In this document: positions 45,023-55,192 of the stretch, piece by piece | Layout: the number at the start of each line of letters is the position of its first letter | Numbering within the stretch: the first letter of the stretch is position 1 | Assembly: GCF_963676735.1 (NCBI RefSeq) | Contig: NZ_OY781464.1 | Coordinates: 4,497,001-4,561,000, forward strand | Direction: 5' to 3' | DNA: 64,000 nucleotides | Origin: an uncultured Draconibacterium sp. | Lineage (GTDB): Bacteria > Bacteroidota > Bacteroidia > Bacteroidales > Prolixibacteraceae | The notes under the pieces: generated by a model | Databases searched by the model: none | Seen by the model: the letters and a program-made list of their open reading frames with translations, nothing else | Told to the model about the DNA's origin: nothing | Made by a program: the position numbers and the translations under genes

Positions 45023-47908
45023 ATGATATTAAAAAAGGTAATACTGTTTGCGATAATAGCCTTAGTTGGCTTGCTAAGTGTCAGCAGAGTAAGTAGTTAC
45101 GACTCAGCTAAAGAACCATCGGTTGTAACCATTGATGGTAAAAAGGGTATCAAACTGACCGGCTTCCATCCCATTTTGAAAGAACGACCTCGCTTGATTG
45201 CAAAACCGGAGGATAAAGCTCGGATGCAGGAAGCTATCGCCAGCGGCAATGGTGGAAAAAAATACCAAGAACTTGCAAAGAAACTGGCACCATATATCGA
45301 ACAACACCAAAAGGATCCCGATTACCTGATGAGTCGGATGCCCATGCATTGGGGAGAGGGAAAGCATTATACTCATTTTCCTGCCTATCCTGAAACGGAA
45401 CCTGTTGACTGGAACTCTTTCGATTCTCCTTATAATTATGAAGTTCCATTTCAGTTAAAACCTTATGACCTGGATGCCAGTAAACGTTCAGGAAATGCTC
45501 CCGTACCAACTATTAGGGTTGGATACCATTTCGACAATATAAAAACTGGCGCAGGCAATAGAACGGCCTGGTTAAATCTGGGAGAGATTGATGCTTATTG
45601 CGGTGAGCTTGTTTATGTTGGTGACCAATACGTTAAAGACCACAAAGAATATGCACCATGGACCGGGCATGGGGTGGAGCAATATTTGATAAAAATATCG
45701 AGGTTGGCGTCTGATGCTGCATTGCTTTACTTTTGGACCAATGAAGAGAAGTATGCCCAATTTGCATGCGATTATTTAATGCAATTTACCCTGGCGTTCT
45801 ATTTTCAAGATCCGTTCAACAAAATTAATACTACAGAAAGGTTTATTAGCAGAACAGCTTTTAATGGGATGGATATTAACTCTTCCTATTTGCGTGTTTA
45901 TGCCAATATTTATGATTTATGTTACGATTATCTTCAGGAAAATGAAAAACATTATCTAAGCGGGGATTTTTATCCACACCGTGAAGGAGAAGTTGATAAA
46001 GTTGCTCTTTGGAAAGAAATGAAGGACAAGAAAATCAGCGATGTTATCGACCAAACCTTCTACAAATTTGCCTATGAAATAATGGACATGGTATTGGTTG
46101 GTAGCCTTGACGCGTTAAACAACCACTGTATATGGTCGCAACAAAGCGCCGACTTTTTTCTTGCCATTGAAAATGACACACTACGTGCCAAAGGAATGGA
46201 TGTTATTGTATACAGCGATGAGCTGTGCAAAGAACGAATGGCTGTTTGGGGGCGACCTACCTGTTTCGGAAGTTTACCCATCAATAAACAGGTTGAGTAT
46301 GGGTTTTCTGATGAGGGGTACTGGACGGAGTCTACAACATACCTACCCATTGCTACGGGTAGAGTTATTGGCTTGCTAAAAACGCTTGATCGACATGGTT
46401 ACAATCTATGGGAGCAAAATACAGCGGCATTAAAATCATTCTGGGCACCTTTCCGCCTGATGTATCCAAACAGGCATCTGGCAGCCTATGGCGATGCTTA
46501 TAATGTGTCTCAAAAGAAATCAGGCATTGGAAATATGTACCAACTGGCAGTGAAGAATAATTTGCCCGAAGCCGAAGATTTAAAATACAAAGTTAAATGG
46601 GCAATAGATAATGGTTTTAGCAAACCGCTTTCTCAAGAGGAAATGAAAGAACTGCCGGAAAGCTCAGGAATTGAATTACCAAGAACAGATTTAATAAAAT
46701 ATGTTCCGCTTTATTTACAGCGTAATAATGCACTCGACAAGGAGAATGGATTAATGGCTACCATGTATTGTGGAAATTACACCCATTGCCAACCCGAAGG
46801 CATTAGCATGGAACTTTATGGAAAAGGATTTAAACCGGTTCCTCACGTAGGTTATACGGTTTTTGGCTCAAAACTGCATAAAGAATACCAAAATAGAACA
46901 GGTTCTAAGAATACTGTAATTCCAGGCAATTTGCCTTTAACTCATGACGATATGATGTCCGGTAAATACGACTTGCAGCTCTATGCCATGGAACCTATGC
47001 CGAATAAGCAAGCGGTTTCTGAATCCATGTCGTTCATTGAAACCTCGCTTCCTTATGGAGGCAAGCAAAGAAGAAATATTGCCTTAATCAGAACATCTGA
47101 AACAACAGGGTTCTATGTTGATATTTTTCGTTCTTCAAATCCTGAAAGTAACGAATATCGCTTGCACAGTATTGGTAACAATTTTTCTGTTTTTAATGGA
47201 AAAACAGCATTATCCTACGTTGATGATCCGGGGCATCGGGATGAAAAGTTGGGCGATCACTTCTTGAAAGATCGTAAAATGTTTGATGGAAAGCTTACCG
47301 AAAACCTTCAAGCCATTTTTAATTTTCGTGATGAAGAAAACAATCGCGTCCTGGAGTTCAATGTTCATATGCTGGGAAGAGAGGAATATAAAGTTTGTAC
47401 CGCTACCGGTGAACCTCGAACCGCTGCGGATAAACCTTTCAACGAAATGCGCTCCCCTGCCCTGTTTGTGGATATTGAAGGTGAAGCGTGGAAGCGCCCC
47501 TTTATCAGTGTCTATGAAACAGCAGAAAAGGAAGAAAGCAATATACGATCAATTAAACGCCTTGTAGACGATGGACCCTTTGTTGCCGTAGAAGTCAATG
47601 ATGCTTCAGGAAAATATACGGTGATGAGTTCTGACTCTCCTGAATTGCATAATAGTTGCGAAGGTTGGCATTTTCAGGGAACCTATGCTGTAATTAAGGA
47701 AGGCGAAGATTCGATGGAGGTGTACCTTGGAAAAGGAAAAAGTTTAGGAAACGATAAGCTTAAAATAACTTCGAAAAATGGAGAAGAGATTTCAGCTTCA
47801 TTAAGGATTTATAAAAACAAGGTGGAGATTTACAGTACGCATAATTGTGAATTAGAACTTAATGGGAAAAAGCATAAGATAAAAGCGAAAGTAAAGTCAG
47901 CAATTTAA
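45023..47908 (+). CDS. Heparinase II/III-fold protein, candidate polysaccharide lyase
   Basis: 961 residues. Signal peptide 1-25. Residues about 190-560 are an alpha/alpha toroid; the probable catalytic features are NNH (366-368) and SDEGYWTESTTYLP (429-442), which recall the Asn/His and Tyr loops of heparinase II/III-like lyases. YPNRHLAAYGDAYN (about 475-490) fits the same superfamily. From about 570 there are antiparallel beta-sandwich domains (NYTHCQPEGISMELYGKG). It is longer than typical PL12, PL15, PL17 and PL21 enzymes, and I cannot place it in a named PL family. The GH88 gene of the same operon needs a lyase product, which supports beta-elimination at uronic acids. Function is inference; fold assignment is moderately sure. 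Confidence 0.72.
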   Translation: MILKKVILFAIIALVGLLSVSRVSSYDSAKEPSVVTIDGKKGIKLTGFHPILKERPRLIAKPEDKARMQEAIASGNGGKKYQELAKKLAPYIEQHQKDPDYLMSRMPMHWGEGKHYTHFPAYPETEPVDWNSFDSPYNYEVPFQLKPYDLDASKRSGNAPVPTIRVGYHFDNIKTGAGNRTAWLNLGEIDAYCGELVYVGDQYVKDHKEYAPWTGHGVEQYLIKISRLASDAALLYFWTNEEKYAQFACDYLMQFTLAFYFQDPFNKINTTERFISRTAFNGMDINSSYLRVYANIYDLCYDYLQENEKHYLSGDFYPHREGEVDKVALWKEMKDKKISDVIDQTFYKFAYEIMDMVLVGSLDALNNHCIWSQQSADFFLAIENDTLRAKGMDVIVYSDELCKERMAVWGRPTCFGSLPINKQVEYGFSDEGYWTESTTYLPIATGRVIGLLKTLDRHGYNLWEQNTAALKSFWAPFRLMYPNRHLAAYGDAYNVSQKKSGIGNMYQLAVKNNLPEAEDLKYKVKWAIDNGFSKPLSQEEMKELPESSGIELPRTDLIKYVPLYLQRNNALDKENGLMATMYCGNYTHCQPEGISMELYGKGFKPVPHVGYTVFGSKLHKEYQNRTGSKNTVIPGNLPLTHDDMMSGKYDLQLYAMEPMPNKQAVSESMSFIETSLPYGGKQRRNIALIRTSETTGFYVDIFRSSNPESNEYRLHSIGNNFSVFNGKTALSYVDDPGHRDEKLGDHFLKDRKMFDGKLTENLQAIFNFRDEENNRVLEFNVHMLGREEYKVCTATGEPRTAADKPFNEMRSPALFVDIEGEAWKRPFISVYETAEKEESNIRSIKRLVDDGPFVAVEVNDASGKYTVMSSDSPELHNSCEGWHFQGTYAVIKEGEDSMEVYLGKGKSLGNDKLKITSKNGEEISASLRIYKNKVEIYSTHNCELELNGKKHKIKAKVKSAI

Positions 47909-47925
47909 TAAAAATAGTATAGGTC

Positions 47926-49440
47926 ATGAGAATATTTTTTTCAACAGTAATTCTTTTTTTAGTTACCATAAATGTAGTGGCACAAGAAAGACCATTTGAA
48001 AAGTATAACAATACGTGGGCTACCTTGTGGTATCACCAAACGCCGGAATGGTTTCAAGATGCTAAGTTTGGTATTTATACCCATTGGACACCCACAACTA
48101 TTGGATGTGAAAAAACAGGAGCAGGGTGGTATCCTTTTCATATGTACCAGCACGATGGAACATATGGTGGTAAGATGCAAAAGCAAAGCGATGAACCTCA
48201 TAAGGCTTATACTTACCATGTAAAAACCTATGGCGACCCTAAAGACTTTGGCTGGAAAGATGTAATAAAAACATTTAAGCCAACTAAGTTTGATGCAAAG
48301 GAATGGGTTGATTTGTTTGAAAAAGCGGGGGCAAAGTTTGCCGGTCCTGTTGCCATTCATCATGGTGGATATGCAATGTGGAATAGCGAGGTAACGCGTT
48401 GGAATGCTAACGATATGGCTGGTTTTGACCCATCGGCTGAGTTAGAAAAAGAAATTCGGAAACGAGGGATGAAATACATTGCATCATTTCATCATAGTCA
48501 TACCTGGCGGTATTTTATTCCTTCTTACCAATTTGATGGTTCTGACCCAAACTATGTTGATCTATATTTTGAACCACACAATTATGGCGATCCCTTATCG
48601 CCACGGTTCATAAAATGGTGGAGAGGTTTGCTTGATGAATACCTTGAAAAGTATGATCCTGACATGGTGTGGTTCGATATGGGAAGCTGCGACATTCCTA
48701 CAACATCGGTTATGTATCCGTTTTTGGCTCACTATTACAACCACGCAGAAGATAACAATAAAGAAGTAGCAGTAACCTACAAAAATTATGTAGCAAAGTT
48801 ACCCGGAGGAACTGTGGATTATGAAAAAGGAAGGGTGCAAACAAAACAAAAAGGGCCCTGGTTAACCGATGATTCAGTGACTCCAAGTTGGTTTTGCTCC
48901 GGTGAAGATGGAACCAAAAATGCCAATGATGTTATTGATATCTTAGTAGATATTGTAAGTAAAAATGGGTGTTTACTGTTAAATATTGGGCCTAATTCAG
49001 ACGGGGAAATTTCGGAATATGATAAAAATGTTTTGCTTGAAATTGGAAAATGGTTGGATGTTAACGGAGAAGCAATCTACAACACTCGAACATGGGACAT
49101 TGCAGAAGAAGGACCAACAAATTTAGGGAGTGATGGCGGAAGTTTTATAGAACATGAGATAACCTACACCAACGAAGATATTCGTTTTACGCGCAATAAG
49201 GCAAATACAATTTTATATGCTACAGCATTACAATGGGCAGGCGAAAAAATGACCATTAAAACACTTGCCAAGTCCGATTTAAGCTCCTTGAAAAAGGCGA
49301 CCTTACTGGGATCGGGTAAAAAATTAAAATGGGAACAAACCGAAGAAGGGCTGGTAATAAATATGTCCCAAAAACCGGAATATGAGCATGCTTACACGAT
49401 AAAACTGGAATTTAAAAACGAAATTCCTGCTGTGAAGTAA
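47926..49440 (+). CDS. GH29 alpha-L-fucosidase, first copy
   Basis: 504 residues. Signal peptide 1-19 (VVAQ). Catalytic barrel with KFGIYTHWTPTTIG (47-60), nucleophile Asp251 in MVWFDMG, and the C-terminal beta-sandwich RFTRNKANTILYATAL. The usual HHDGF motif reads HHGGYAMW (145-152): the Asp next to the His pair is Gly, so substrate binding may differ from typical members. The C-terminus KLEFKNEIPAVK is identical to that of the next gene. It lies 17 bases after the lyase candidate in the PUL operon and probably removes terminal fucose in the periplasm. Confidence 0.9.
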   Translation: MRIFFSTVILFLVTINVVAQERPFEKYNNTWATLWYHQTPEWFQDAKFGIYTHWTPTTIGCEKTGAGWYPFHMYQHDGTYGGKMQKQSDEPHKAYTYHVKTYGDPKDFGWKDVIKTFKPTKFDAKEWVDLFEKAGAKFAGPVAIHHGGYAMWNSEVTRWNANDMAGFDPSAELEKEIRKRGMKYIASFHHSHTWRYFIPSYQFDGSDPNYVDLYFEPHNYGDPLSPRFIKWWRGLLDEYLEKYDPDMVWFDMGSCDIPTTSVMYPFLAHYYNHAEDNNKEVAVTYKNYVAKLPGGTVDYEKGRVQTKQKGPWLTDDSVTPSWFCSGEDGTKNANDVIDILVDIVSKNGCLLLNIGPNSDGEISEYDKNVLLEIGKWLDVNGEAIYNTRTWDIAEEGPTNLGSDGGSFIEHEITYTNEDIRFTRNKANTILYATALQWAGEKMTIKTLAKSDLSSLKKATLLGSGKKLKWEQTEEGLVINMSQKPEYEHAYTIKLEFKNEIPAVK

Positions 49441-49480
49441 GAAAAGAAAGATTCATCTTGATAACTAACTATTTAGGCAA

Positions 49481-51076
49481 ATGAAAACAATATTACTGGC
49501 TCTGGGGATAATCGCAACAATTGCTCTAAATGCCCAACAAACCTACACCGCTTCCTGGGAATCTCTCAAGAATTACGAAGCCCCGGAATGGTACGAAGAT
49601 GCGAAACTAGGATTTTGGGTACACTGGGGAGTTTATTCTGTTCCGGCATTTAAAGGCGGACATGCTGCCGAATGGTACGGCAGATGGATGTATTGCCAGG
49701 AAGATCAAAGCAGCCGAAACAACCAGGGACTTGCCACTCATTTGCATCACAATGAGAAATACGGACCTCCTGAAAAATTTGGTTATAAAGATTTCATACC
49801 GCAATTTAGAGCAGAGAATTTCAATGCCGACGAATGGGCAGAACTTTGTGTGCGCGGTGGTGCGAAATTCTTTACCATGATGGGTGCACACCACGATGCA
49901 TTTTTGCTATGGGACTCAAAACTCAGTAAATGGAATTCAGCCAACATGGGGCCCAAACGCGACCTTGTAGGTGAAATGGCAAATGCCGCAAAGAAGAAAG
50001 GGTTAAAATTTGGTGTATCGAACCATACGGCATGGAATTATTGCTTTTTCCAGTGGAATCATATCAACCGTTACGATGCCACAAATCCGGAATATCAGGA
50101 TTTGTATGGAAACCCGATTATTCAGCCCAGTGCAGATACCGTTCGAATTGCAAGCGGTGAAACACGAAAAACATGGATTCCACGTTCACGGGGCTTAGCT
50201 CAGCCTTCAGAAAGGGATATGAACCGTTGGTTAGACCGCACCAAAGAATTGGCTGACTTATACAAACCCGACCTGTATTACTTCGACTGGGGTTTCAATC
50301 CTGAAATCTGGGAATCGCGTAAACAGGAGTTTGGTGCTTTCTACTATAACAATGCCATTGAGGCCGGGAAAGGTGAATATGGGAAACCTGAGGTAGTAAT
50401 TAATTATAAAGGTTGGGCTACCTGGCAAAATGGAGCAGCCGTACGTGACTTTGAGCGTGGAGGGATGGACGACATAGCAGACATGGTTTGGCAAACCGAC
50501 GATTGCGTTTACGACGATCACAACTGGGGGTTTGTTGCCGGCACACCCATAAAACCTACCAACATGATTGTTGATCAGCTTATGGACATTGTGAGCAAAC
50601 GTGGTGTTTTAATGCTTTCCTTCGCTCCTAAACCGGATGGGACATTTCCTGAAGAACAAAAGAAAATGATGCTCGAATTGGGCGACTGGTTAGCCATTTG
50701 CGGTGAAGCGGTATATGCTACCCGCCCGTACGATATTTTTGGTCAAGTGGGAACCCTTTGGGGAGAACGAAATGAAACAGGGATGAAAATGTACACCGCT
50801 ACAACACATGACGTTCGATTTACCAGAAATAAAGAAAATACAATTTTGTATGCAACCATGTTAAAATGGCCCGAAAACAACAAAATAAATATTGAGGCAC
50901 TGATTTCCATCGATTTAAAAAATCTGAATTCAATCAAATTGGTTGGTGCCAAAGGGAAAGTAAAATATAAGCAAAGCCAAAACGGATTGGAAATTACATT
51001 GCCCGAAAAGCCGGATTATGATTATGCTTACCCGGTAAAACTGGAATTTAAAAACGAAATTCCCGCAGTGAAGTAA
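49481..51076 (+). CDS. GH29 alpha-L-fucosidase, second copy
   Basis: 531 residues. Signal peptide 1-18 (LNAQ). KLGFWVHWGVYSVPAF (42-57) and HHDAFLLWDS (137-146) line the active site; nucleophile Asp269 in LYYFDWGF. About 60 residues of insertion (RIASGETRKTWIPRSRG region, 222-238) precede the nucleophile and are absent from the first copy. The C-terminal beta domain is clearly related to that of the upstream gene and ends in the same KLEFKNEIPAVK, which suggests tandem duplication with divergence. Fucose linkage preference cannot be told. Confidence 0.92.
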   Translation: MKTILLALGIIATIALNAQQTYTASWESLKNYEAPEWYEDAKLGFWVHWGVYSVPAFKGGHAAEWYGRWMYCQEDQSSRNNQGLATHLHHNEKYGPPEKFGYKDFIPQFRAENFNADEWAELCVRGGAKFFTMMGAHHDAFLLWDSKLSKWNSANMGPKRDLVGEMANAAKKKGLKFGVSNHTAWNYCFFQWNHINRYDATNPEYQDLYGNPIIQPSADTVRIASGETRKTWIPRSRGLAQPSERDMNRWLDRTKELADLYKPDLYYFDWGFNPEIWESRKQEFGAFYYNNAIEAGKGEYGKPEVVINYKGWATWQNGAAVRDFERGGMDDIADMVWQTDDCVYDDHNWGFVAGTPIKPTNMIVDQLMDIVSKRGVLMLSFAPKPDGTFPEEQKKMMLELGDWLAICGEAVYATRPYDIFGQVGTLWGERNETGMKMYTATTHDVRFTRNKENTILYATMLKWPENNKINIEALISIDLKNLNSIKLVGAKGKVKYKQSQNGLEITLPEKPDYDYAYPVKLEFKNEIPAVK

Positions 51077-51090
51077 GAAAATAAATTAGC

Positions 51091-53619
51091 ATGAATACAA
51101 AGAAATTAGACTTATGTATAGGTGGGGGCAGAAATATCTTTTCGATGCTTGCAAAAGTCTGTTTCCAAATTTGCATGATTGGTATTTGTTTGCTAATAGG
51201 ATGTCAATCAAACCAGGAAAGAAAAGCAGGAACGCATATTAATTACAGCACAACTCCTGCAACCAAGTGGCAGCATGCCATGGTTAGCGGGAATGGTGTT
51301 CAAGGAATTATGGTGATGGGAAATCCCAAAAAAGAACGAATCATTCTTAACCATGAGTTTTGTTACGAGTTTTTAGGAACAGAAGACTACCTGCCTCCCA
51401 ATTATTCCAACATCGTAAACGACATCAAACAGCTACATCTTGAACGAAAGTACCTCGAAGCTGATAATCTGTTTAAAAAGACTTTGGAAGAAAAGGGCTT
51501 TCCCGGAATGTTGATAACAGACCCTTATCATCCGGCTGCAACATTGGTTATTGAACAGGATTTTAACGGCGAAGCTCAAAACTATTGTCGGTCAACAAAT
51601 TATACCAATGGCGAGTTGCAGGTAAAATGGGACAATGGTAAAGCCGAATACAAAAGAGCATCCTTTGTTTCTCGCCCCGATGATGTTATTGTTACCCGAA
51701 TTGAATCGTCCCAGGAGGGAGATGTAAATGTTAGCTTATGCCTTGAAAATCAATTTAAATTGGAAGTTAATGAGGATAAAACATGGAGCAATTTTATCGA
51801 TGATAACATTAAACGAATGTATCCCGACCGATTGGATGAGTTAAATACTCCGTTAGTTCATCCTGTTAAGCAGGAAGTTGCTGACAATTGGATGACTTTT
51901 CGGGTACAGTACCAAATTTACGACAGGGGCTATGAAGTGATTTCGCAGGTTCGAAACAACAAAGGAACAATTGAAGTAAAAGATGGTAAGATTGTGGTTG
52001 CAGATGCAAACTCGGTTGATGTTTTAACCAAAGTGGTTTTTCTTGAAAAGTTCGACGATTCTCAACTGGAAACTGAAAAACGGAATCTTAATGAACTAAG
52101 TACTTACACAGAACTATTGACGAAGCATGAAAAAGTTCATGGTGAGATATTCGGACGAGTAAAACTGAATTTAGATAAAACCGGCTTTACAGACGGCGCT
52201 AACGAGGAGCTAATTGCATGGGAGAAAAACAACGACGCAATTAATCCATATCTTCTGGAGAAAGTGTTCAATATGGGTTTGTACGGTTTACTTTCAAGCA
52301 GTGGAAAAAATCCACCCAACCTGGTGGGGATGTGGACCGGTGAGTGGCGCCCGATTTGGTCGGGTGATTTTACAACCGATGCCAATGTAAATCTTCAAAT
52401 TTCGGCAGCTAACCTGGCCGGAATGAAAGAAGCAATTGAGGCTTACACGCAAATGTTAGAACGTATTGCTCCTGATTGGGAGGTAAATGCAAAATATCTT
52501 TTCAATTGTCGAGGATATTGTGCTGGTTCCCGAACTTCGGGACGACGAAATTTTCAAAGCCACGTCGGGAAATGGGGCATACATGCCTGGACAGCCGGAG
52601 CAGCGTGGTTGTTGTACCCGTGTTACGAATATGTATTGTGCTCCGGAGATATCGAATTTCTTGAGAAAAGACTTCTCCCAATGATGGATAAAACGGCGTT
52701 GTTTTTCGAAGATTTTTTGGATACTTATGACGAAAATGGAAATTTCCTTATTTCACCTTCCTGGTCGCCCGAAAACTTGCCTGCCAATCAAAAGGTACGT
52801 GCAGTTGCAAACGCAACAATGGATATTGCTGTGATACGACAGCTTTTGGGGTATATGATTTATGAATACGAAAAACGAGGAATTCAACCTGAAAGAGTTG
52901 CCAATTGGAAAAAAATACTCGAAAAACTACCACCGTACTTAATCAATAACGATGGCGCACTAAAGGAATGGGCGCGGGATGATGTTGCAGACAATTACAA
53001 TCATCGGCATGTATCTCATCTTTACGGGGCCTGGCCCGGTTTTGAGTTTACACCTGAAGAAACACCAGAACTTTTTAAAGCAGCGAATATCGCATTAGAA
53101 AAACGTGAGCGCGGCGATGGAAGTGCCCATGGAGCAATGATTACCGCCCTTCATGCTGCGCGATTAAAACGTGCAGACCTGGTGTACGAGAATTTATCTT
53201 ATCTTCTTGAGAATGGTTATTTTTATCGAAGTTTGGTAACCAGCCATAATCCTGAAAATAAAATCTATAACACTGATGCATTGCATTCGTTGCCAGCTGT
53301 AGTTATCGAAAGTTTGATTTATTCTCGACCCGGAACAATTGAATTCTTACCAGCATGGTCGGAAAAACTTCCTAAAGGTAAAATTGAAGGGGTGGCATGT
53401 AGAACACAAGCAGTGGTTGATTTTTTAGAATGGAATTTTCAGGAAAAAGAACTTAATGCCACGATTACAAGCTTGCAAAATCAAAAAATTAAACTTCAAC
53501 TTCGAAAGAAAATAATTTCAGCAGAAGTAAATGGGAAAGAGGTCGGGATTACAGGTGATTTTATTATCCTGAATTTTGAGAAAGATGAGCAACTCAACAT
53601 CAACGTTAATTGGGAATAA
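51091..53619 (+). CDS. GH95 alpha-L-fucosidase (or alpha-L-galactosidase), lipoprotein
   Basis: 842 residues. Lipobox LLIGC (Cys38). N-terminal beta-supersandwich (INYSTTPATKWQHAMVSGNGVQGIMVMG split at 50-78), linker, alpha/alpha barrel from about 370 (NLVGMWTGEWRPIWSGDFTTDANVNLQ split at 410-437, SPSWSPENLP near 556, YNHRHVSHLYGAWPG near 640), and a C-terminal beta domain. This is the layout of GH95, which inverts the configuration and mostly cleaves alpha-1,2-fucose; some members act on L-galactose. Being lipid-anchored, it may sit on the outer membrane surface or its inner face. Gap to the neighbours is under 15 bases on each side. Confidence 0.92.
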   Translation: MNTKKLDLCIGGGRNIFSMLAKVCFQICMIGICLLIGCQSNQERKAGTHINYSTTPATKWQHAMVSGNGVQGIMVMGNPKKERIILNHEFCYEFLGTEDYLPPNYSNIVNDIKQLHLERKYLEADNLFKKTLEEKGFPGMLITDPYHPAATLVIEQDFNGEAQNYCRSTNYTNGELQVKWDNGKAEYKRASFVSRPDDVIVTRIESSQEGDVNVSLCLENQFKLEVNEDKTWSNFIDDNIKRMYPDRLDELNTPLVHPVKQEVADNWMTFRVQYQIYDRGYEVISQVRNNKGTIEVKDGKIVVADANSVDVLTKVVFLEKFDDSQLETEKRNLNELSTYTELLTKHEKVHGEIFGRVKLNLDKTGFTDGANEELIAWEKNNDAINPYLLEKVFNMGLYGLLSSSGKNPPNLVGMWTGEWRPIWSGDFTTDANVNLQISAANLAGMKEAIEAYTQMLERIAPDWEVNAKYLFNCRGYCAGSRTSGRRNFQSHVGKWGIHAWTAGAAWLLYPCYEYVLCSGDIEFLEKRLLPMMDKTALFFEDFLDTYDENGNFLISPSWSPENLPANQKVRAVANATMDIAVIRQLLGYMIYEYEKRGIQPERVANWKKILEKLPPYLINNDGALKEWARDDVADNYNHRHVSHLYGAWPGFEFTPEETPELFKAANIALEKRERGDGSAHGAMITALHAARLKRADLVYENLSYLLENGYFYRSLVTSHNPENKIYNTDALHSLPAVVIESLIYSRPGTIEFLPAWSEKLPKGKIEGVACRTQAVVDFLEWNFQEKELNATITSLQNQKIKLQLRKKIISAEVNGKEVGITGDFIILNFEKDEQLNINVNWE

Positions 53620-53629
53620 TTCAAATTAG

Positions 53630-55126
53630 ATGGAACGAAAATTTATTATACTAAGCATTTTTCTTTTCTGTGTTTCAATCATTTCACAGGGACAGATAGA
53701 AGAGCATTATAGCGCCGATTGGGAATCATTATCAAAGCATAATCAGGCTCCCGAGTGGTTTGCTGATGCTAAACTGGGTATCTATTTTCATTGGGGGATT
53801 TATTCCGTACCTGCATACAATGGTGCGTGGTATCCTTTTGATATGTATCGCGACGGGACAAAGGTTAAAGAGTATCATACCAAAACTTACGGCGACCCTT
53901 CAGAATTTAGCTACCATGATTTTGTGCCTCAGTTTACTGCTGAACATTTTGATGCCGCAGATTGGGCACAGCTGTTTAAAGATGCCGGAGCAAAATTTGC
54001 CGGGCCATGTGCCCAACATCACGATGGTTTTGCTTTATGGGATAGTAGAGTAAATCCATGGAATGCAGCCGACCGCGGCCCGAAACAAGATATAACGGGC
54101 AAACTCGAAAAGGCGGTTAAAAGGCAAGGAATGAAATTTATTACAACGTTCCATCATGCCCGTAATTTGCAACGCCACAAGGGAGATTCTACAAAATGGG
54201 ATACTTACACCAGTCATTATGCGTATCACCCCAATTATGCAACATCTTCAACAAACCCCGATACGGCAAAGCTTTACGGAAATATTCCTGAGGCAGAGTT
54301 TCATCAATATTGGTTCGACCAGTTAAAGGAAGTAATCGACCAGTATTCTCCTGATATCATTTGGTTTGATTCTTGGTTAAAGTTGATTCCCGAAGAATAT
54401 AGACAAGCCTTTGCTGCATATTATTTAAATGAGGCTAAGAAGAAGAAGCAAGAGGTTGTAATTGCCTACAAGCAAAAGGATATGCCTGCTTCTGTGGGAG
54501 TGTTGGATATTGAGCAAGGAGGAAAGAAAGATTTATCGGAATCAGTTTGGTTAACAGATATAACCCTAAGTACAAAAACATGGTGTTATACAAAGGATCA
54601 GCAATATAAATCTGCAGCAATGGTTGTACGAAATATGATTGATGTGTGGAGTAAAAATGGAGTGGTTCTTCTTAATGTTTCTCCAATGGCTAATGGCATA
54701 ATCAATCAGCAACAAAGAGTTATTCTTCGTGAAATAGGTGGTTGGATGAACAAGTATCAGGAGGCAATTTATGAAACACGTGCATTTGATGTTTACGGGT
54801 TTGGAACGGCAAAAACTAAAGATGGTCATTTTGGTGGGCAAACAGCCACTACCCAATACACTGCTGCTGATGGTCGCTTTTTAAAATCAAAAGATGAAAA
54901 AACGCTCTATCTATTTATGTTGGGTAAGCCGACAGTTGGAAATGTAATTGAGCTTTCACAATTGGCACCTCATACTTTTTATCCTGAAAAAGGAATAAAA
55001 CGCATTTCAGTAATGGGAACAGATATCGAAGTACCTTGGAAGTTTGGAAAGCGTCATATACAAATTACTGTTCCGGATGCAGCTTTGGATGAAATTGCAA
55101 CAGTATTTAAAATTGAGTTGAATTAA
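53630..55126 (+). CDS. GH29 alpha-L-fucosidase, third copy
   Basis: 498 residues. Signal peptide 1-21 (SQGQ). KLGIYFHWGIYSVPAYNG (48-65), the standard HHDGFALWDS (130-139) and nucleophile Asp247 in IIWFDSWL. The closing beta-sandwich (LYLFMLGKPTVGNVIELSQL) differs in sequence from those of the other two copies, so this copy is more distant. Three GH29 plus one GH95 in a single operon point to a glycan with fucose in several linkages or branch contexts. Confidence 0.92.
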   Translation: MERKFIILSIFLFCVSIISQGQIEEHYSADWESLSKHNQAPEWFADAKLGIYFHWGIYSVPAYNGAWYPFDMYRDGTKVKEYHTKTYGDPSEFSYHDFVPQFTAEHFDAADWAQLFKDAGAKFAGPCAQHHDGFALWDSRVNPWNAADRGPKQDITGKLEKAVKRQGMKFITTFHHARNLQRHKGDSTKWDTYTSHYAYHPNYATSSTNPDTAKLYGNIPEAEFHQYWFDQLKEVIDQYSPDIIWFDSWLKLIPEEYRQAFAAYYLNEAKKKKQEVVIAYKQKDMPASVGVLDIEQGGKKDLSESVWLTDITLSTKTWCYTKDQQYKSAAMVVRNMIDVWSKNGVVLLNVSPMANGIINQQQRVILREIGGWMNKYQEAIYETRAFDVYGFGTAKTKDGHFGGQTATTQYTAADGRFLKSKDEKTLYLFMLGKPTVGNVIELSQLAPHTFYPEKGIKRISVMGTDIEVPWKFGKRHIQITVPDAALDEIATVFKIELN

Positions 55127-55192
55127 TATTTACAGCGTAAGAGAGATTTACAGGTTGATTTTACAATGGAAATGAATAATAAAAAATGAAAC

